Below are positions 1 through 11,579 of a stretch of DNA of 64,000 bases, piece by piece. This stretch comes from Neisseriaceae bacterium (lineage in GTDB: Bacteria; Pseudomonadota; Gammaproteobacteria; Burkholderiales; UBA11063). Numbering within the stretch: the stretch's first letter is position 1; the number at the start of each line of letters is the position of its first letter. A program made the position numbers and the translations under genes. The DNA is taken from positions 1 through 64,000 of the forward strand of contig CANFGS010000006.1 in the NCBI GenBank assembly GCA_947446595.1, given 5' to 3'. Below the pieces are notes generated by a model. The model was not told the origin of the DNA, made no database searches, and saw only the letters and a list, made by a program, of their open reading frames with translations.

Positions 1-79
1 AAATAAACACAACTATATTATACCATGCCAATACCTAATCAAGCTACGGGGGTTACTATATCACAATAAAAAACCAAAC

Positions 80-103
80 ACTACCCCATAAAAATGAGGT
101 AGT
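80..103 (-). terminator. Possible intrinsic terminator at the left edge
   Basis: A hairpin with 10-bp arms (80-89 with 94-103, one mismatch) is followed on the minus strand by a T-rich tract. It could end transcripts coming from aroK. Apart from this and the thioesterase fragment at 163-309, I see nothing in the first 318 bases. Confidence 0.35.
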
Positions 104-162
104 ATATTTATAGGGTAGGCTTGGGGGATATTTAGGTAATTTAATATGCGTTTGTCGTGGCT

Positions 163-309
163 TTATTTTGAGGCTTTTGATATATGTTTATCATGTTTTT
201 TGTGACTATTTCTACTAGAAATTAACGCTAAGTGATCCATATGTTTACCATAATTTATATCACGGATGCCTATGGTATATGATTGTCTAAAAGAGAATTT
301 ATCAGTCAT
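163..309 (-). pseudogene. N-terminal fragment of a hotdog-fold thioesterase
   Basis: A 48-codon minus-strand reading frame begins ATGACTGAT. Its first about 33 residues resemble the start of YbgC-like acyl-CoA thioesterases, with the pattern IRDINYGKHMDHLALIS, where family members have a conserved Asp/Asn-Tyr-Gly-His segment and then a Glu-Ala-Arg helix. After SRNSHKK the frame leaves the family and stops, so the remaining two thirds of the domain are missing. It starts 9 bases after the aroK stop and may once have been read with aroK. I take it for a decayed gene. The match is by eye over a short stretch, so confidence is modest. Confidence 0.35.
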
Positions 310-318
310 ATAATGCTT

Positions 319-840
319 TCATTTTAGATTTAAATGCGTTACTATTTCCTCAACTACCTGTATAGCTTTCATATTGCTAGTATTAACTTTAAAATCTGTT
401 ATTTGGTCGTAGAGCTCTTTACGTGATTGATATAGTTGTGATATTTTGCTACTAATATCGCCATCTTTTAATAAAGGACGCTTTCCTGCAGATTTTGACA
501 AGCGTTCAACCAAAATTTCAAGATCTGCGTACAATTGAACCACTACATTAGCACCTGAAGCAATCAAGCGCCGATTTTCTTTACTTAAAACACAGCCCCC
601 ACCAACAGACAAAACAAAAGTATTATTTATATCTAAGGTGCGCCTAAGTTCATTTGTTTCACGTTCCCGAAAACCGATTTCGCCCTCAATAGCAAATATT
701 GTAGAAATATCAACTCCGCAGTGTTGCTCTATATTTTTGTCTAGATCGATAAACTCTATCTGCAAACTCTCAGCCAAAGCTTTACCAATAGTAGTTTTTC
801 CAACTCCAGTAATTCCGATTAAAACTATATTTCTATTCAT
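319..840 (-). CDS. aroK: Shikimate kinase
   Basis: Phosphorylates shikimate at the 3-hydroxyl with ATP, the fifth step of the shikimate pathway to chorismate, in the cytoplasm. The 173-aa length is typical. Visible motifs are the Walker A loop GITGVGKTT (residues 9-17), the DLD metal/shikimate segment at 32-34, the FRERE segment near residues 57-61 with its substrate-binding Arg, and the GGG substrate loop at 80-82. The later KRPLL segment is the Arg-containing lid region. In many proteobacteria aroB follows aroK, but here the downstream 318 bases hold only a broken thioesterase fragment, so aroB must lie elsewhere. Confidence 0.93.
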   Translation of the reverse strand: MNRNIVLIGITGVGKTTIGKALAESLQIEFIDLDKNIEQHCGVDISTIFAIEGEIGFRERETNELRRTLDINNTFVLSVGGGCVLSKENRRLIASGANVVVQLYADLEILVERLSKSAGKRPLLKDGDISSKISQLYQSRKELYDQITDFKVNTSNMKAIQVVEEIVTHLNLK

Positions 841-870
841 TTTTTATATAACGCATACAATTATTAAAAA

Positions 871-892
871 AGCCAAGCATTAAAGCTTGGCT
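871..892 (-). terminator. Intrinsic terminator after the small lipoprotein gene
   Basis: Perfect 8-bp arms AGCCAAGC and GCTTGGCT with a 6-base loop. On the minus strand they are followed directly by six T residues. It lies between the lipoprotein stop at 913 and the aroK start at 840, so it separates the two transcription units. Confidence 0.85.
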
Positions 893-912
893 CTTCGTAA
901 AACTTTAAAAGC

Positions 913-1104
913 TTATTGTGCAGCTGAAGCTTCAGGAGCAGCGGCTTCTACAACAGGAGCACTAGCTTCCATAGCAACAGGAGCACTAGCTTCCATAGCA
1001 ACAGGAGCAGATGCTGTAGTTTCAGTAGAAGCAGCAGCCTTTTCGTTATTAGAACAAGCTACCAAAACAACTCCGGCAACTAATACAGCTAGTAATTTTT
1101 TCAT
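913..1104 (-). CDS. Small Ala/Pro-rich lipoprotein
   Basis: A 63-aa protein with a classical lipoprotein signal: MKK, a hydrophobic stretch, then the lipobox LVAC, which makes the lipidated Cys about residue 17. The mature part is only about 46 residues, low in complexity and rich in Ala, Pro, Ser and Glu, with the block ASAPVAME repeated. AAGGG precedes the ATG by about 5 bases. It stands alone, downstream of atpC (105-base gap containing an AT-only palindrome at 1168-1198) and upstream of a strong terminator. I do not recognise a family. It is probably an envelope-anchored disordered peptide. Confidence 0.7.
   Translation of the reverse strand: MKKLLAVLVAGVVLVACSNNEKAAASTETTASAPVAMEASAPVAMEASAPVVEAAAPEASAAQ
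952..1009. repeat. 24-bp tandem repeat inside the lipoprotein gene
   Basis: Two perfect 24-bp copies (952-975 and 976-999) and the first 10 bases of a third. The unit length is a multiple of three, so each copy encodes the same eight residues and copy-number change would keep the frame. Confidence 0.9.
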
Positions 1105-1209
1105 AATTAACCCTTTTTAAAAATAAACTTATTGTAAATGCTTATATAAAGCGAAGCGAATGTCGTTATTATAACATATAAAATAAAAATGTTATAATTA
1201 TTTATTAGC

Positions 1210-1650
1210 CTATACTCTATGTTTTTTAATATATTCCACCGCTTTTAATTGCGCAATTGCAATTTCTAATGCAGCATGTGCTTTTGCAAGTTCACGCTTA
1301 TCATTATGCTCAGTATTTCTAAGCCTTGATTTTGCTATGTTTTTCTGTTCAATTACTTTAGCTTCATCAAGAGCTTCCGTTCTTTGCAAAATATCTGCTA
1401 AAATAGTTACATGGTTAGCCTTAACTTCCATAAAACCACCCGAAATAGCAAATACTAATTGAAACTGTTCATTTGGCAATTGTAAACGTAAAACCCCAGA
1501 CTTTAGCTTGCTAATCAAAGCAATATGATGCGGATAAACTCCGATTTCACCCTCGCTCGCTGGAGCGACCAAAAACTCAGCCTCTCCAGAGAAGATTTGT
1601 GCCTCAGAATCAACTATATCAACTTTCATTACATGGTTGGTATGCGTCAT
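1210..1650 (-). CDS. atpC: ATP synthase F1 subunit epsilon
   Basis: Central-stalk subunit of the F1 sector, binding gamma and the c-ring and inhibiting ATP hydrolysis. It is 146 aa, slightly longer than the E. coli protein. It has the N-terminal beta-sandwich (segments PASEGEIGVYPHHIALI and ISGGFMEV are family hallmarks) and a C-terminal two-helix part rich in Ala, Lys and Glu. Last gene of the atp operon, 16 bases after atpD. The annotated start gives an N-terminus about 8 residues longer than usual; a second ATG lies at codon 8, so the exact start is not settled. Confidence 0.93.
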   Translation of the reverse strand: MTHTNHVMKVDIVDSEAQIFSGEAEFLVAPASEGEIGVYPHHIALISKLKSGVLRLQLPNEQFQLVFAISGGFMEVKANHVTILADILQRTEALDEAKVIEQKNIAKSRLRNTEHNDKRELAKAHAALEIAIAQLKAVEYIKKHRV

Positions 1651-1666
1651 AACTATCTCCTAGGAA

Positions 1667-3070
<1,404 letters not shown>

Positions 3071-3078
3071 TTAATAAA

Positions 3079-3951
3079 TTAAACTGCTGCACTACCAGCT
3101 ACAATTTCTGCCAACTCTTTAGTAATCGCGGCTTGCCGAGATTTATTATATACAAGTTTTAGAGATTTTATCGCCTCTCCAGCATTATCAGTTGCTGCCT
3201 TCATCGCAATCATACGCGCAGCTTGTTCTGAGGCCATATTATCAGCCAAACATTGATAAACCACAGACTCCACATAACGCCTAATCAATTGATCAAGCAC
3301 CTCGACGGCTGACGGCTCATACTCATAATCCCAAGGAAGTTTATGCTCCTGTTTAAAAGCATTCTCATTCAATGGTAATAATTGTTCAATAATTGGTTGC
3401 TGCTTCATAGTATTTACAAAGCTTGAATAAACTATATGGATTGCATCTAGCTCACCTCTATGAAATTTATTCAAAAGTATCGCAACTGGTGCCAATATAT
3501 TTTCCATTTTAGGGGTATCACCCAACCCAACGGCAAAACCAGCGATATTAGCATTAATACGATTAGCTGCATTATATCCCTTTTGACCTAGCGCACATAC
3601 TTCAACAACTACATCTTCTGCATTAAAATTTTTGATATTTTCATAAAAAAGTTTAATCGCATTAGAATTAAGGCCTCCACATAATCCCTTATCTGATGTT
3701 ATCAGAATCACTCCTACATTCTTACGCGTATTTGGGTTACGTAAAAAAGGAGTAGCTTTCTTTGCGTATGCGTTTACACTAGCTAAATGAGCAATAACTC
3801 GCCTTATATTTTCAGCATAAGGACGAGCCTGCCTCATTCGCTCTTGAGTTTTCCTCATCTTTGAGGTTGATACCATCTGCATTGCCCGAGTAATTTTTTG
3901 CGTGTTTTGCACGCTTTTTATCTTACTCCTAATCTCTTTGGCTGCTGACAT
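3079..3951 (-). CDS. atpG: ATP synthase F1 subunit gamma
   Basis: Rotating central shaft of F1. The 290-aa length is normal. The N-terminus (IRSKIKSVQNTQKITRAMQM) and the C-terminus (NKSRQAAITKELAEIVAG) are the two conserved coiled-coil helices, and TSDKGLCGGLN marks the central fold. It sits 25 bases downstream of atpA in the operon. Confidence 0.97.
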   Translation of the reverse strand: MSAAKEIRSKIKSVQNTQKITRAMQMVSTSKMRKTQERMRQARPYAENIRRVIAHLASVNAYAKKATPFLRNPNTRKNVGVILITSDKGLCGGLNSNAIKLFYENIKNFNAEDVVVEVCALGQKGYNAANRINANIAGFAVGLGDTPKMENILAPVAILLNKFHRGELDAIHIVYSSFVNTMKQQPIIEQLLPLNENAFKQEHKLPWDYEYEPSAVEVLDQLIRRYVESVVYQCLADNMASEQAARMIAMKAATDNAGEAIKSLKLVYNKSRQAAITKELAEIVAGSAAV

Positions 3952-3976
3952 TCCATACCCTTATATTATAAAACTA

Positions 3977-5521
3977 CTAGTTTACTAAGAAAATAGCCTT
4001 AAACTCTTTAAGAGCTTTTTTAATTACTTCTTCATTATCTGCTGATAATTCACCACTACTATTGATTGCATCAAGAACCTGTGGGAAGTTAGCCTTCACA
4101 TAAGCAGCAAAGCCAGACTCAAAAGCCAAAGCCTTAGGTACTGGAATATCGCCGTAGTAACCATTATTAGCAGCATATAATGTCAAAGACATCTCAGCTT
4201 TACTAAGTGGGCTATATTGTTTTTGTTTCATTAGTTCTGTTACTACTTGACCATGACTTAGTTGCTTACGCGTTACTTCATCCAAATCAGATGCAAACTG
4301 CGCAAAAGCTGCTAATTCACGATATTGTGCTAGAGCCAAACGAATACCACCACCAAGTTTTTTAATTACTTTAGTTTGTGCAGCACCACCGACACGAGAT
4401 ACTGATATCCCTGGGTTAATAGCTGGACGAATACCTGAATTAAATAGGTCAGTTTCTAAGAAAATTTGCCCATCAGTAATCGAAATCACATTGGTTGGCA
4501 CAAATGCAGATACGTCACCTGCTTGAGTTTCAATAATTGGTAATGCTGTTAATGAACCAGTTTTACCTTTAACTTCACCATTAGTTATACGTTCTACATA
4601 CTCTTCATTTACACGTGCAGCACGCTCAAGTAGACGAGAGTGAAGATAAAACACATCCCCAGGAAACGCTTCACGACCAGGAGGGCGACGTAGTAATAGG
4701 GAAATTTGACGATAAGCAACAGCTTGTTTTGATAAGTCATCATATACAATTAGAGCATCTTCACCACGATCACGGAAATATTCACCCATCGCACACCCAG
4801 AGTATGGAGCTATGAATTGTAATGCAGCAGCTTCTGCAGCTGAAGCAGCTACAACTATAGTATGAGCTAATGCACCATGCTCTTCAAGCTTACTAACCAC
4901 GTTAGCAATTGATGAAGCTTTTTGACCAATAGCTACATAAATACAAGCTACACCACTATCCTTTTGATTGATAATTGCATCAATAGCAACAGCAGTTTTA
5001 CCTGTTTGTCTGTCCCCAATGATTAACTCACGTTGACCACGACCAACCGGAACCATCGCATCAATAGCTTTAATACCAGTTTCTAAAGGTTGTGATACTG
5101 ATTTACGTGAAATAACCCCAGGTGCTACTTTTTCAATAGGAGAGCTATGTTTAGCATTAATTGGTCCCTTACCATCTATTGGACGACCAAGAGCATCAAC
5201 TACACGACCCATTAGTTCAGGACCTACAGGAACTTCTAAAATACGCCCGGTACATGAAACTTCATCACCTTCGGTAATGTGTTCATAGTCCCCAAGGATA
5301 ACCGCACCAACGCTATCGCGCTCTAAATTCATCGCCATACCATATACATTACCAGGAAATAGAATCATCTCACCCTGCATAACATCTGATAGCCCATAAA
5401 TACGTACAATCCCATCAGTAACAGAAACTACAACCCCTTTAGTACGGTAATCACTACCAGACTCAGCAGATTGAATTTTCGATTTTATAATATCACTAAT
5501 TTCGGAAGGATTTAAGTGCAT
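3977..5521 (-). CDS. atpA: ATP synthase F1 subunit alpha
   Basis: Non-catalytic nucleotide-binding subunit of F1, alternating with beta in the hexamer. The 514-aa protein has the Walker A loop GDRQTGKT at residues 169-176 and the [14 protein letters not shown] and [18 protein letters not shown] blocks, including the arginine-rich region that reaches the catalytic interface. Start at MHLNPSEIS, preceded by AGGAG. It follows atpH by 9 bases. Confidence 0.98.
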   Translation of the reverse strand: MHLNPSEISDIIKSKIQSAESGSDYRTKGVVVSVTDGIVRIYGLSDVMQGEMILFPGNVYGMAMNLERDSVGAVILGDYEHITEGDEVSCTGRILEVPVGPELMGRVVDALGRPIDGKGPINAKHSSPIEKVAPGVISRKSVSQPLETGIKAIDAMVPVGRGQRELIIGDRQTGKTAVAIDAIINQKDSGVACIYVAIGQKASSIANVVSKLEEHGALAHTIVVAASAAEAAALQFIAPYSGCAMGEYFRDRGEDALIVYDDLSKQAVAYRQISLLLRRPPGREAFPGDVFYLHSRLLERAARVNEEYVERITNGEVKGKTGSLTALPIIETQAGDVSAFVPTNVISITDGQIFLETDLFNSGIRPAINPGISVSRVGGAAQTKVIKKLGGGIRLALAQYRELAAFAQFASDLDEVTRKQLSHGQVVTELMKQKQYSPLSKAEMSLTLYAANNGYYGDIPVPKALAFESGFAAYVKANFPQVLDAINSSGELSADNEEVIKKALKEFKAIFLVN

Positions 5522-5530
5522 GAATCACTC

Positions 5531-6058
5531 CTAACTTATAAGTTTAGTAGTCAGATTTAACAGACTACCTTTTATTGAATAATCAATGACACTATCATTG
5601 ATTAATATTTTTATACCGCCAATAAGATCCTGTTTAAGCTCTACACTAGCAGCAATCGTTTTACCAAATCTTTTGGACAATGACTGTTCTATTTTAACTC
5701 TATCAGCATCGCTAATTACATATGCCGATTGAATAACAGCCTTTGCCATATTGCGATCATCTTCTACTTTTTGCTCAAATAAAGTATAAATATCTGACAA
5801 AGATGACAATCTATCGTTGTCTTGAAGAGTCTCCAAGAAACGCTCCACTTGATTAGTTGGCTTATCCAAAAACCCCTGTAATATTTCCAAGATTTTATTC
5901 TTGTCAAACTCTGGGTTACTAATCAAGTTTGTAAATTGCTCACTTGAGGCAACTTCAGATAAAATATTAAGGTTATATAACCAACTATCAATAGTATTTT
6001 CTGACTTTGCTAGTTCAAATAGCGCATTTGCATATGGGTGTGCCAAATTATTAGACAT
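5531..6058 (-). CDS. atpH: ATP synthase F1 subunit delta
   Basis: Links the top of F1 to the peripheral stalk (subunit b). The 175-aa length is typical. The N-terminal helical bundle begins LAHPYANALFELAKS, the family signature. The C-terminal part ends with DLIGGIKILINDSVIDYSIKG, the conserved segment of the delta family. It is 6 bases downstream of atpF. Confidence 0.96.
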   Translation of the reverse strand: MSNNLAHPYANALFELAKSENTIDSWLYNLNILSEVASSEQFTNLISNPEFDKNKILEILQGFLDKPTNQVERFLETLQDNDRLSSLSDIYTLFEQKVEDDRNMAKAVIQSAYVISDADRVKIEQSLSKRFGKTIAASVELKQDLIGGIKILINDSVIDYSIKGSLLNLTTKLIS

Positions 6059-6064
6059 TATAAA

Positions 6065-6535
6065 TTACAGCTCCGCCATTATAGTTGCCAATATTTTTTG
6101 ATGTTTACTCTCATCAACTTCAGCTTTAAGAATTTGTTTAGCACCCTCAACGGCTAAAATAGCCACTTGAGAACGTAATTGCTCACGTGCTCTTACGAAC
6201 TCTTGCTCAATTTGTGATTTTGCATCATTCAAAATCTTCTCAGCCTCAACACGTGAACGATCTTTTGCTTCTTCAACAATCTGATCAGCACGCTTTTCAG
6301 CATTACCCATTATTTCTACTGCCCGAACCTGCACATGACGCAGTTCTTCAGCGACACGAAACTCAGCATCAAGCAACTCTTGCTTACCTTTTTCTGCCGC
6401 AGCCAACCCACTAGCTATTTTACTGGCTCTTTCTTCCAGCATATTATTTAGTGGCGGCCAAACAAACTTCATAGTAAACAGGACTAAAATTGCAAATGTT
6501 ATTGCCTGACCGAGTAACGTTGCATTAATATCCAT
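6065..6535 (-). CDS. atpF: ATP synthase F0 subunit b
   Basis: Peripheral-stalk subunit. The 156-aa protein has one N-terminal membrane segment (about residues 7-27) followed by a long charged helix rich in Ala, Glu, Lys and Arg that forms the dimeric right-handed coiled coil contacting delta. It starts [18 protein letters not shown], as in other proteobacteria, and sits between atpE and atpH. Confidence 0.97.
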   Translation of the reverse strand: MDINATLLGQAITFAILVLFTMKFVWPPLNNMLEERASKIASGLAAAEKGKQELLDAEFRVAEELRHVQVRAVEIMGNAEKRADQIVEEAKDRSRVEAEKILNDAKSQIEQEFVRAREQLRSQVAILAVEGAKQILKAEVDESKHQKILATIMAEL

Positions 6536-6574
6536 GTTATTCTCCTATAGCTTTTAGTTAAACATCGACATTAG

Positions 6575-6892
<318 letters not shown>

Positions 6893-6970
6893 TCACCGCG
6901 AATTATATAAGAACAAATCTACCTTAAGAACAATAAATTGCCCCAAAAATTGAAATTTTCTAAAATAATA

Positions 6971-7753
<783 letters not shown>

Positions 7754-7772
7754 TTATATACCTGTAAATAAA

Positions 7773-8147
7773 CTAATTATTTATTAGACTAACCCAGTAC
7801 CCAGCAATAGTAACTAAGTAGCCAATCAATAGCAGCAAGAAATTACATTGCCGATAAAAAATAATAACTAATGCAAATAAAATAAAATTTGCCAAAAACC
7901 TAAAAACCATAGCCTTTTGATGTCGCTTTAACACAACGCCTGGATATGCAACCACACCTTTTTTAAAGGCAAAAAAGGAATATACTAAGGTAGGTATAAA
8001 AACTAAAACCCCACCTAAAAATGCTGATAATATACTATTGAAATTCTTGCTAATAACAGCGACTAACAAAGTAAATATGAGTGTTAATACAACTTCCCAT
8101 AGAATAACTTTATGCCCTATAATTAGCTGCAAACTTTTGTAATTCAT
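7773..8147 (-). CDS. atpI: ATP synthase assembly protein I
   Basis: A small membrane protein at the head of the operon, thought to help assemble the c-ring. It is 124 aa with four hydrophobic segments, as expected of AtpI, and weakly conserved in sequence. Identification rests mainly on its place immediately before atpB, 19 bases away, and on its size and topology. Transcription of the whole operon should start in the 166-base divergent gap shared with miaB. Confidence 0.85.
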   Translation of the reverse strand: MNYKSLQLIIGHKVILWEVVLTLIFTLLVAVISKNFNSILSAFLGGVLVFIPTLVYSFFAFKKGVVAYPGVVLKRHQKAMVFRFLANFILFALVIIFYRQCNFLLLLIGYLVTIAGYWVSLINN

Positions 8148-8265
8148 ATGGGCGAGATTATACCATATGGTTGTACATTTTATGAGTATTTTATACTAAA
8201 AATTTTTAAATCAAACAACCTGGCATAATTTTTCAGTTTTTTAACTCACTATTTTTTGGTGCATA

Positions 8266-8274
8266 TGCTAAAAT
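8266..8274 (+). promoter_or_regulatory. Candidate extended -10 promoter for miaB
   Basis: TGCTAAAAT (TGn followed by TAAAAT) lies 39 bases before the miaB ATG in the divergent atpI/miaB gap. No convincing -35 is seen. AAGGATC precedes the ATG as ribosome binding site. Confidence 0.4.
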
Positions 8275-8313
8275 AACTTGTATTAAAACTTATTATCACT
8301 AATTAAGGATCTT

Positions 8314-9645
8314 ATGTCAAAAAAATTATTTATCAAAACCTTTGGTTGTCAAATGAATGAATATGATTCAGACAAAATGGCTGATATACTAAATCAGTTT
8401 GAAGGTTACGAAAAAACCACCAACCCTGAAGAGGCTTCAGTCATTTTATTTAATACGTGTTCGGTTCGTGAGAAGGCTCAAGAAAAAGTATTTTCTGATT
8501 TAGGTAGAGTTCGCCATATAAAAGAACAAAATCCAGATGTAATTATTGGGGTTGGTGGTTGTGTAGCCTCTCAAGAAGGCAAAACAATAGTTAAACGTGC
8601 ACCTTATGTAGATATAGTATTTGGCCCTCAAACTCTTCATAGAATTCCTGAATTAATCAAAAGCAAACGCCAAACTGGTAAATCACAAGTTGATATCACT
8701 TTCCCAGAAATTGAGAAATTTGACAATATGCCAAAAGCTCGTGTAGAAGGTGTCGCTGCATATGTATCAATAATGGAAGGCTGTTCCAAATACTGTTCGT
8801 TTTGTGTAGTTCCTTATACTCGCGGTGAAGAAGTATCGCGCCCATTTGAGGATATTCTTAATGAAATAAATACTTTGACTACCCAAGGAGTTAAAGAAAT
8901 TCATCTTTTAGGACAAAATGTCAATGCCTACCGTGGGATAATGGCTGATGGTGAGATAGCTGATTTTGCACTATTACTTGAATTTGTAAACGCGATACCT
9001 GAAGTTTTACGTATTCGTTACACCACTTCGCACCCAAAAGAAATGACACAAAGAGTTATTGACTGTTATAGTACCTTACCAAAACTAGTTTCACACTTAC
9101 ATTTACCTGCACAAAGTGGGTCTGATCGTGTATTAGCAGCAATGAAACGTGGATATACAAGTCTTGAATACAAATCTATTATTCGTAAAATTAAAGCTCT
9201 GCGTCCAGGGATTTCGTTTTCGTCTGATTTTATTATTGGATTTCCAGGCGAGAGTGAAGCCGATTTCGAGAAGACGATGCAGCTAATAGAAGATGTTGGC
9301 TATGATACCAGCTTTAGCTTTGTGTACTCCAAACGCCCAGGAACTCCAGCAGCAGAACTACAAGATGATACACCCACAGCAACAAAGCTTGAGCGTTTAC
9401 AAAAACTTCAAAAGAAAATTGAGTCTCAAGCTAAACAAATTAGTCAACAAATGGTAGGCACAATCCAAAAAGTTTTAGTGGAGGGCAAATCAAAGCGGGA
9501 TCCTAATGAACTAAGTGGTAGAACTGAAAACTACAAAGTAGTAAATTTTTCTGGTAATGAACGTTTAATTGGACAGATAATTGACATTGAAATCGTTGAT
9601 TGTATGCCCAATAGTCTTCGTGGGAACATAGTAATCACCAATTAA
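8314..9645 (+). CDS. miaB: tRNA-2-methylthio-N6-dimethylallyladenosine synthase
   Basis: Radical-SAM methylthiotransferase that converts i6A37 to ms2i6A37 in tRNAs reading U-starting codons. The 443-aa protein has the three parts of the family. The N-terminal methylthiotransferase domain has cysteines in FGCQMN, NTCSVR and GGCVAS that hold one cluster. The central radical-SAM domain has [16 protein letters not shown], giving the CxxxCxxC motif. The C-terminal TRAM domain ends the protein. Followed after 15 bases by the phoH gene, the same order as miaB-ybeZ in many proteobacteria. Confidence 0.97.
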   Translation: MSKKLFIKTFGCQMNEYDSDKMADILNQFEGYEKTTNPEEASVILFNTCSVREKAQEKVFSDLGRVRHIKEQNPDVIIGVGGCVASQEGKTIVKRAPYVDIVFGPQTLHRIPELIKSKRQTGKSQVDITFPEIEKFDNMPKARVEGVAAYVSIMEGCSKYCSFCVVPYTRGEEVSRPFEDILNEINTLTTQGVKEIHLLGQNVNAYRGIMADGEIADFALLLEFVNAIPEVLRIRYTTSHPKEMTQRVIDCYSTLPKLVSHLHLPAQSGSDRVLAAMKRGYTSLEYKSIIRKIKALRPGISFSSDFIIGFPGESEADFEKTMQLIEDVGYDTSFSFVYSKRPGTPAAELQDDTPTATKLERLQKLQKKIESQAKQISQQMVGTIQKVLVEGKSKRDPNELSGRTENYKVVNFSGNERLIGQIIDIEIVDCMPNSLRGNIVITN

Positions 9646-9660
9646 TGAGGAGCTAATATC

Positions 9661-10578
9661 ATGCAAAAAATTTCTTTTGATGTAGAGAACAGTAGTGCAT
9701 TAATAACTTTATGCGGTCCCATGGACGAGCATATTCGCCAAATAGCTAATCATTTTGACGTTACAATAAACCGCGTTGGAGAGAGTTTTACCGTACGTGG
9801 TGAAAACGCTGATTCTGCAATTGAGAGTCTAAAAGCATTCTTTGAATTATCAAAGCATGGTTCATTAAGTATCGAAGACGTTCAATTAGGGTTAGCATCT
9901 GGAAATAACCAAGGGGTTCGCGATAATTCAACAATTATCCACTCACGTCGTGGAGATGTTACTGGTCGTACTGCAAACCAAAATACTTATATTGAAGCAA
10001 TCTTTAATAATGATATTATCTTTGGAATTGGACCTGCTGGTACTGGTAAAACCTATCTTGCAGTTGCTTGTGCAACAGAGTTATTTGAAAAAGAACTCGT
10101 GCGCCGAATAGTATTAGTACGTCCAGCAGTAGAGGCAGGGGAAAAGCTTGGATTTCTACCCGGAGATTTAGCTCAAAAAGTTGATCCATATCTACGCCCA
10201 TTATACGATGCCTTATATGATTTATTAGGCTTTGATAAGGTTTCACGTTTATTTGAAAAAAACCTTATTGAAATAGCACCCTTAGCATTTATGCGTGGTA
10301 GAACTCTAAATAATGCAGTAGTTATTCTTGATGAAGCTCAAAACACCACTCCAGAACAGATGAAAATGTTTCTAACTCGGATAGGGTTTGGTTCTAAGGC
10401 AATAATAACAGGGGATATAACGCAAATTGATTTGGATCGCAGTCAAAAAAGCGGCCTTATAGCTGTTGAACACATTTTAAGAAACATCAGAGGAATTCAC
10501 TTCCATCATTTTACCAAGATGGATGTAGTGAGACACCCTTTAGTGCAAAAAATAGTTGAAGCTTATGAAGAGCAATAG
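9661..10578 (+). CDS. ybeZ: PhoH/YbeZ-family ATPase
   Basis: Cytoplasmic P-loop ATPase of the PhoH family, associated with RNA metabolism and ribosome maturation together with the nuclease YbeY. The 305-aa protein has an N-terminal KH-like region (about 1-90), then the PhoH domain with Walker A GPAGTGKT, the VRPAVEAGEKLGFLPG block and Walker B VVILDEAQNTT. GAGGAG precedes the ATG. The usual next gene, ybeY, is missing here: an oppositely oriented rlpA-like gene ends 4 bases away. Confidence 0.93.
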   Translation: MQKISFDVENSSALITLCGPMDEHIRQIANHFDVTINRVGESFTVRGENADSAIESLKAFFELSKHGSLSIEDVQLGLASGNNQGVRDNSTIIHSRRGDVTGRTANQNTYIEAIFNNDIIFGIGPAGTGKTYLAVACATELFEKELVRRIVLVRPAVEAGEKLGFLPGDLAQKVDPYLRPLYDALYDLLGFDKVSRLFEKNLIEIAPLAFMRGRTLNNAVVILDEAQNTTPEQMKMFLTRIGFGSKAIITGDITQIDLDRSQKSGLIAVEHILRNIRGIHFHHFTKMDVVRHPLVQKIVEAYEEQ

Positions 10579-10582
10579 ATGA

Positions 10583-11107
10583 TTAATGGGGGTGTCCATC
10601 ATCCCCATCATTTACTTCAATGGTATTCTTCTTCTCCTCAAACTCTTGATTACTTACAATAGTTAACTGTACTTTGGCAGTACCACGTCTATGCATACCT
10701 AGAAGCTTTGCAGCAGAATTACTTAAATCAATCACCCGACCTCTTTTTGGCATTCGATCAGTTACTTCAACATAGATAATCCGATTCGAAGATAAATCTT
10801 TTACTTTTAATTTAGTACCAAGAGGTAATGTTGGATGAGCTGCAACATTAATATTATTTGAATTAAATATTTTACCATTGGCCATCTTTCCACCATCAAA
10901 GCCGTCTCTACCGCCATAATATGTCGCTATTCCATACATATAGTTTTGATGTTTCTTAGTAGTTTTCTTATGCTTTTTATGTGCTTTATGAGACTTATAA
11001 TTTTTATGTGCTACTTTGGGGAATGATGCTGATTTCTTTGTAGTATCCGTAGCACTTACCAAGTTTATAGTTAGAGTCAATAACAAAAATAGTACTATCT
11101 TTAACAT
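10583..11107 (-). CDS. Secreted RlpA-like double-psi beta-barrel protein
   Basis: A 174-aa protein with an N-terminal signal peptide (cleavage likely after LVSA, no lipobox Cys), a Lys/His-rich linker (about residues 28-55), and a RlpA-type double-psi beta-barrel. Visible family blocks are YGIATYYGG, NVAAHPTLPLGTKLKV, VEVTDRMPKRGRVIDLS and AAKLLGM. RlpA proteins are lytic transglycosylases acting on peptidoglycan without stem peptides at the septum. The C-terminal SPOR domain of classical RlpA is absent, and so is lipidation. Whether this one is catalytic is not clear from sequence. Confidence 0.85.
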   Translation of the reverse strand: MLKIVLFLLLTLTINLVSATDTTKKSASFPKVAHKNYKSHKAHKKHKKTTKKHQNYMYGIATYYGGRDGFDGGKMANGKIFNSNNINVAAHPTLPLGTKLKVKDLSSNRIIYVEVTDRMPKRGRVIDLSNSAAKLLGMHRRGTAKVQLTIVSNQEFEEKKNTIEVNDGDDGHPH

Positions 11108-11578
11108 TTATACACCTCCAACAAAATCTAATTGCCGCCACGCTTCATAGACACAAAGAGACACTGAATTAGATAAATTAAGGCTACGCTGCGTTTTTTG
11201 CATTGGTATTCTTGCTACTAGATTTACATTTTCTAGAACTTCTTTAGGTAATCCACGTGTTTCAGAGCCAAACAATAGTACATCATCTGTATGATAATTC
11301 ACTTTATCATAATTAGTAGTTCCAACGGTTTCAATAGCAATTATACGTCTTGGTTTAATATAGCTACTAAAGCTCTCCCAATTATCATGTACTGTGATAT
11401 TGGCATACTCATGATAATCAAGCCCGGCACGGCGTAATTTTTTATCTTCAAGAGGGAACCCAAGAGGTTTGATTAGATGAAGTTCACATCCAGTATTAGC
11501 ACAAAGTCTGATTATATTACCAGTATTTTGAGGAATATCGGGTTCATGTAAGACTACAGATAGCGAATGTTTTAGCAT
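11108..11578 (-). CDS. trmL: tRNA (cytidine(34)-2'-O)-methyltransferase
   Basis: SPOUT-class enzyme that 2'-O-methylates the wobble base of two tRNA-Leu isoacceptors. The 156-aa length and the blocks VVLHEPDIPQNTGNIIRL, LLFGSETRGLP and RIPMQKTQRSLNLSNSVS are the three SPOUT motifs that build the deep trefoil knot and bind S-adenosylmethionine. It sits one base after prmB and directly before the rlpA-like gene, so the three probably share a transcript. Confidence 0.95.
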   Translation of the reverse strand: MLKHSLSVVLHEPDIPQNTGNIIRLCANTGCELHLIKPLGFPLEDKKLRRAGLDYHEYANITVHDNWESFSSYIKPRRIIAIETVGTTNYDKVNYHTDDVLLFGSETRGLPKEVLENVNLVARIPMQKTQRSLNLSNSVSLCVYEAWRQLDFVGGV

Positions 11579-11579
11579 A

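Noticed and set aside
887-1120. Plus-strand frame over the Ala/Pro lipoprotein
   Set aside because: It is the complement of a repeat-rich gene with a clear signal peptide and terminator on the minus strand.
1168-1198. 10-bp AT-only inverted repeat after atpC as the atp terminator
   Set aside because: The stem has almost no G-C pairs and no following T-tract. It more likely overlaps AT-rich promoter DNA of the lipoprotein gene.
10581-10608. ATGGGG/CCCCAT hairpin between phoH and the rlpA-like gene as a two-way terminator
   Set aside because: It lies within the end of the rlpA-like coding region and has no T-tract on either strand.
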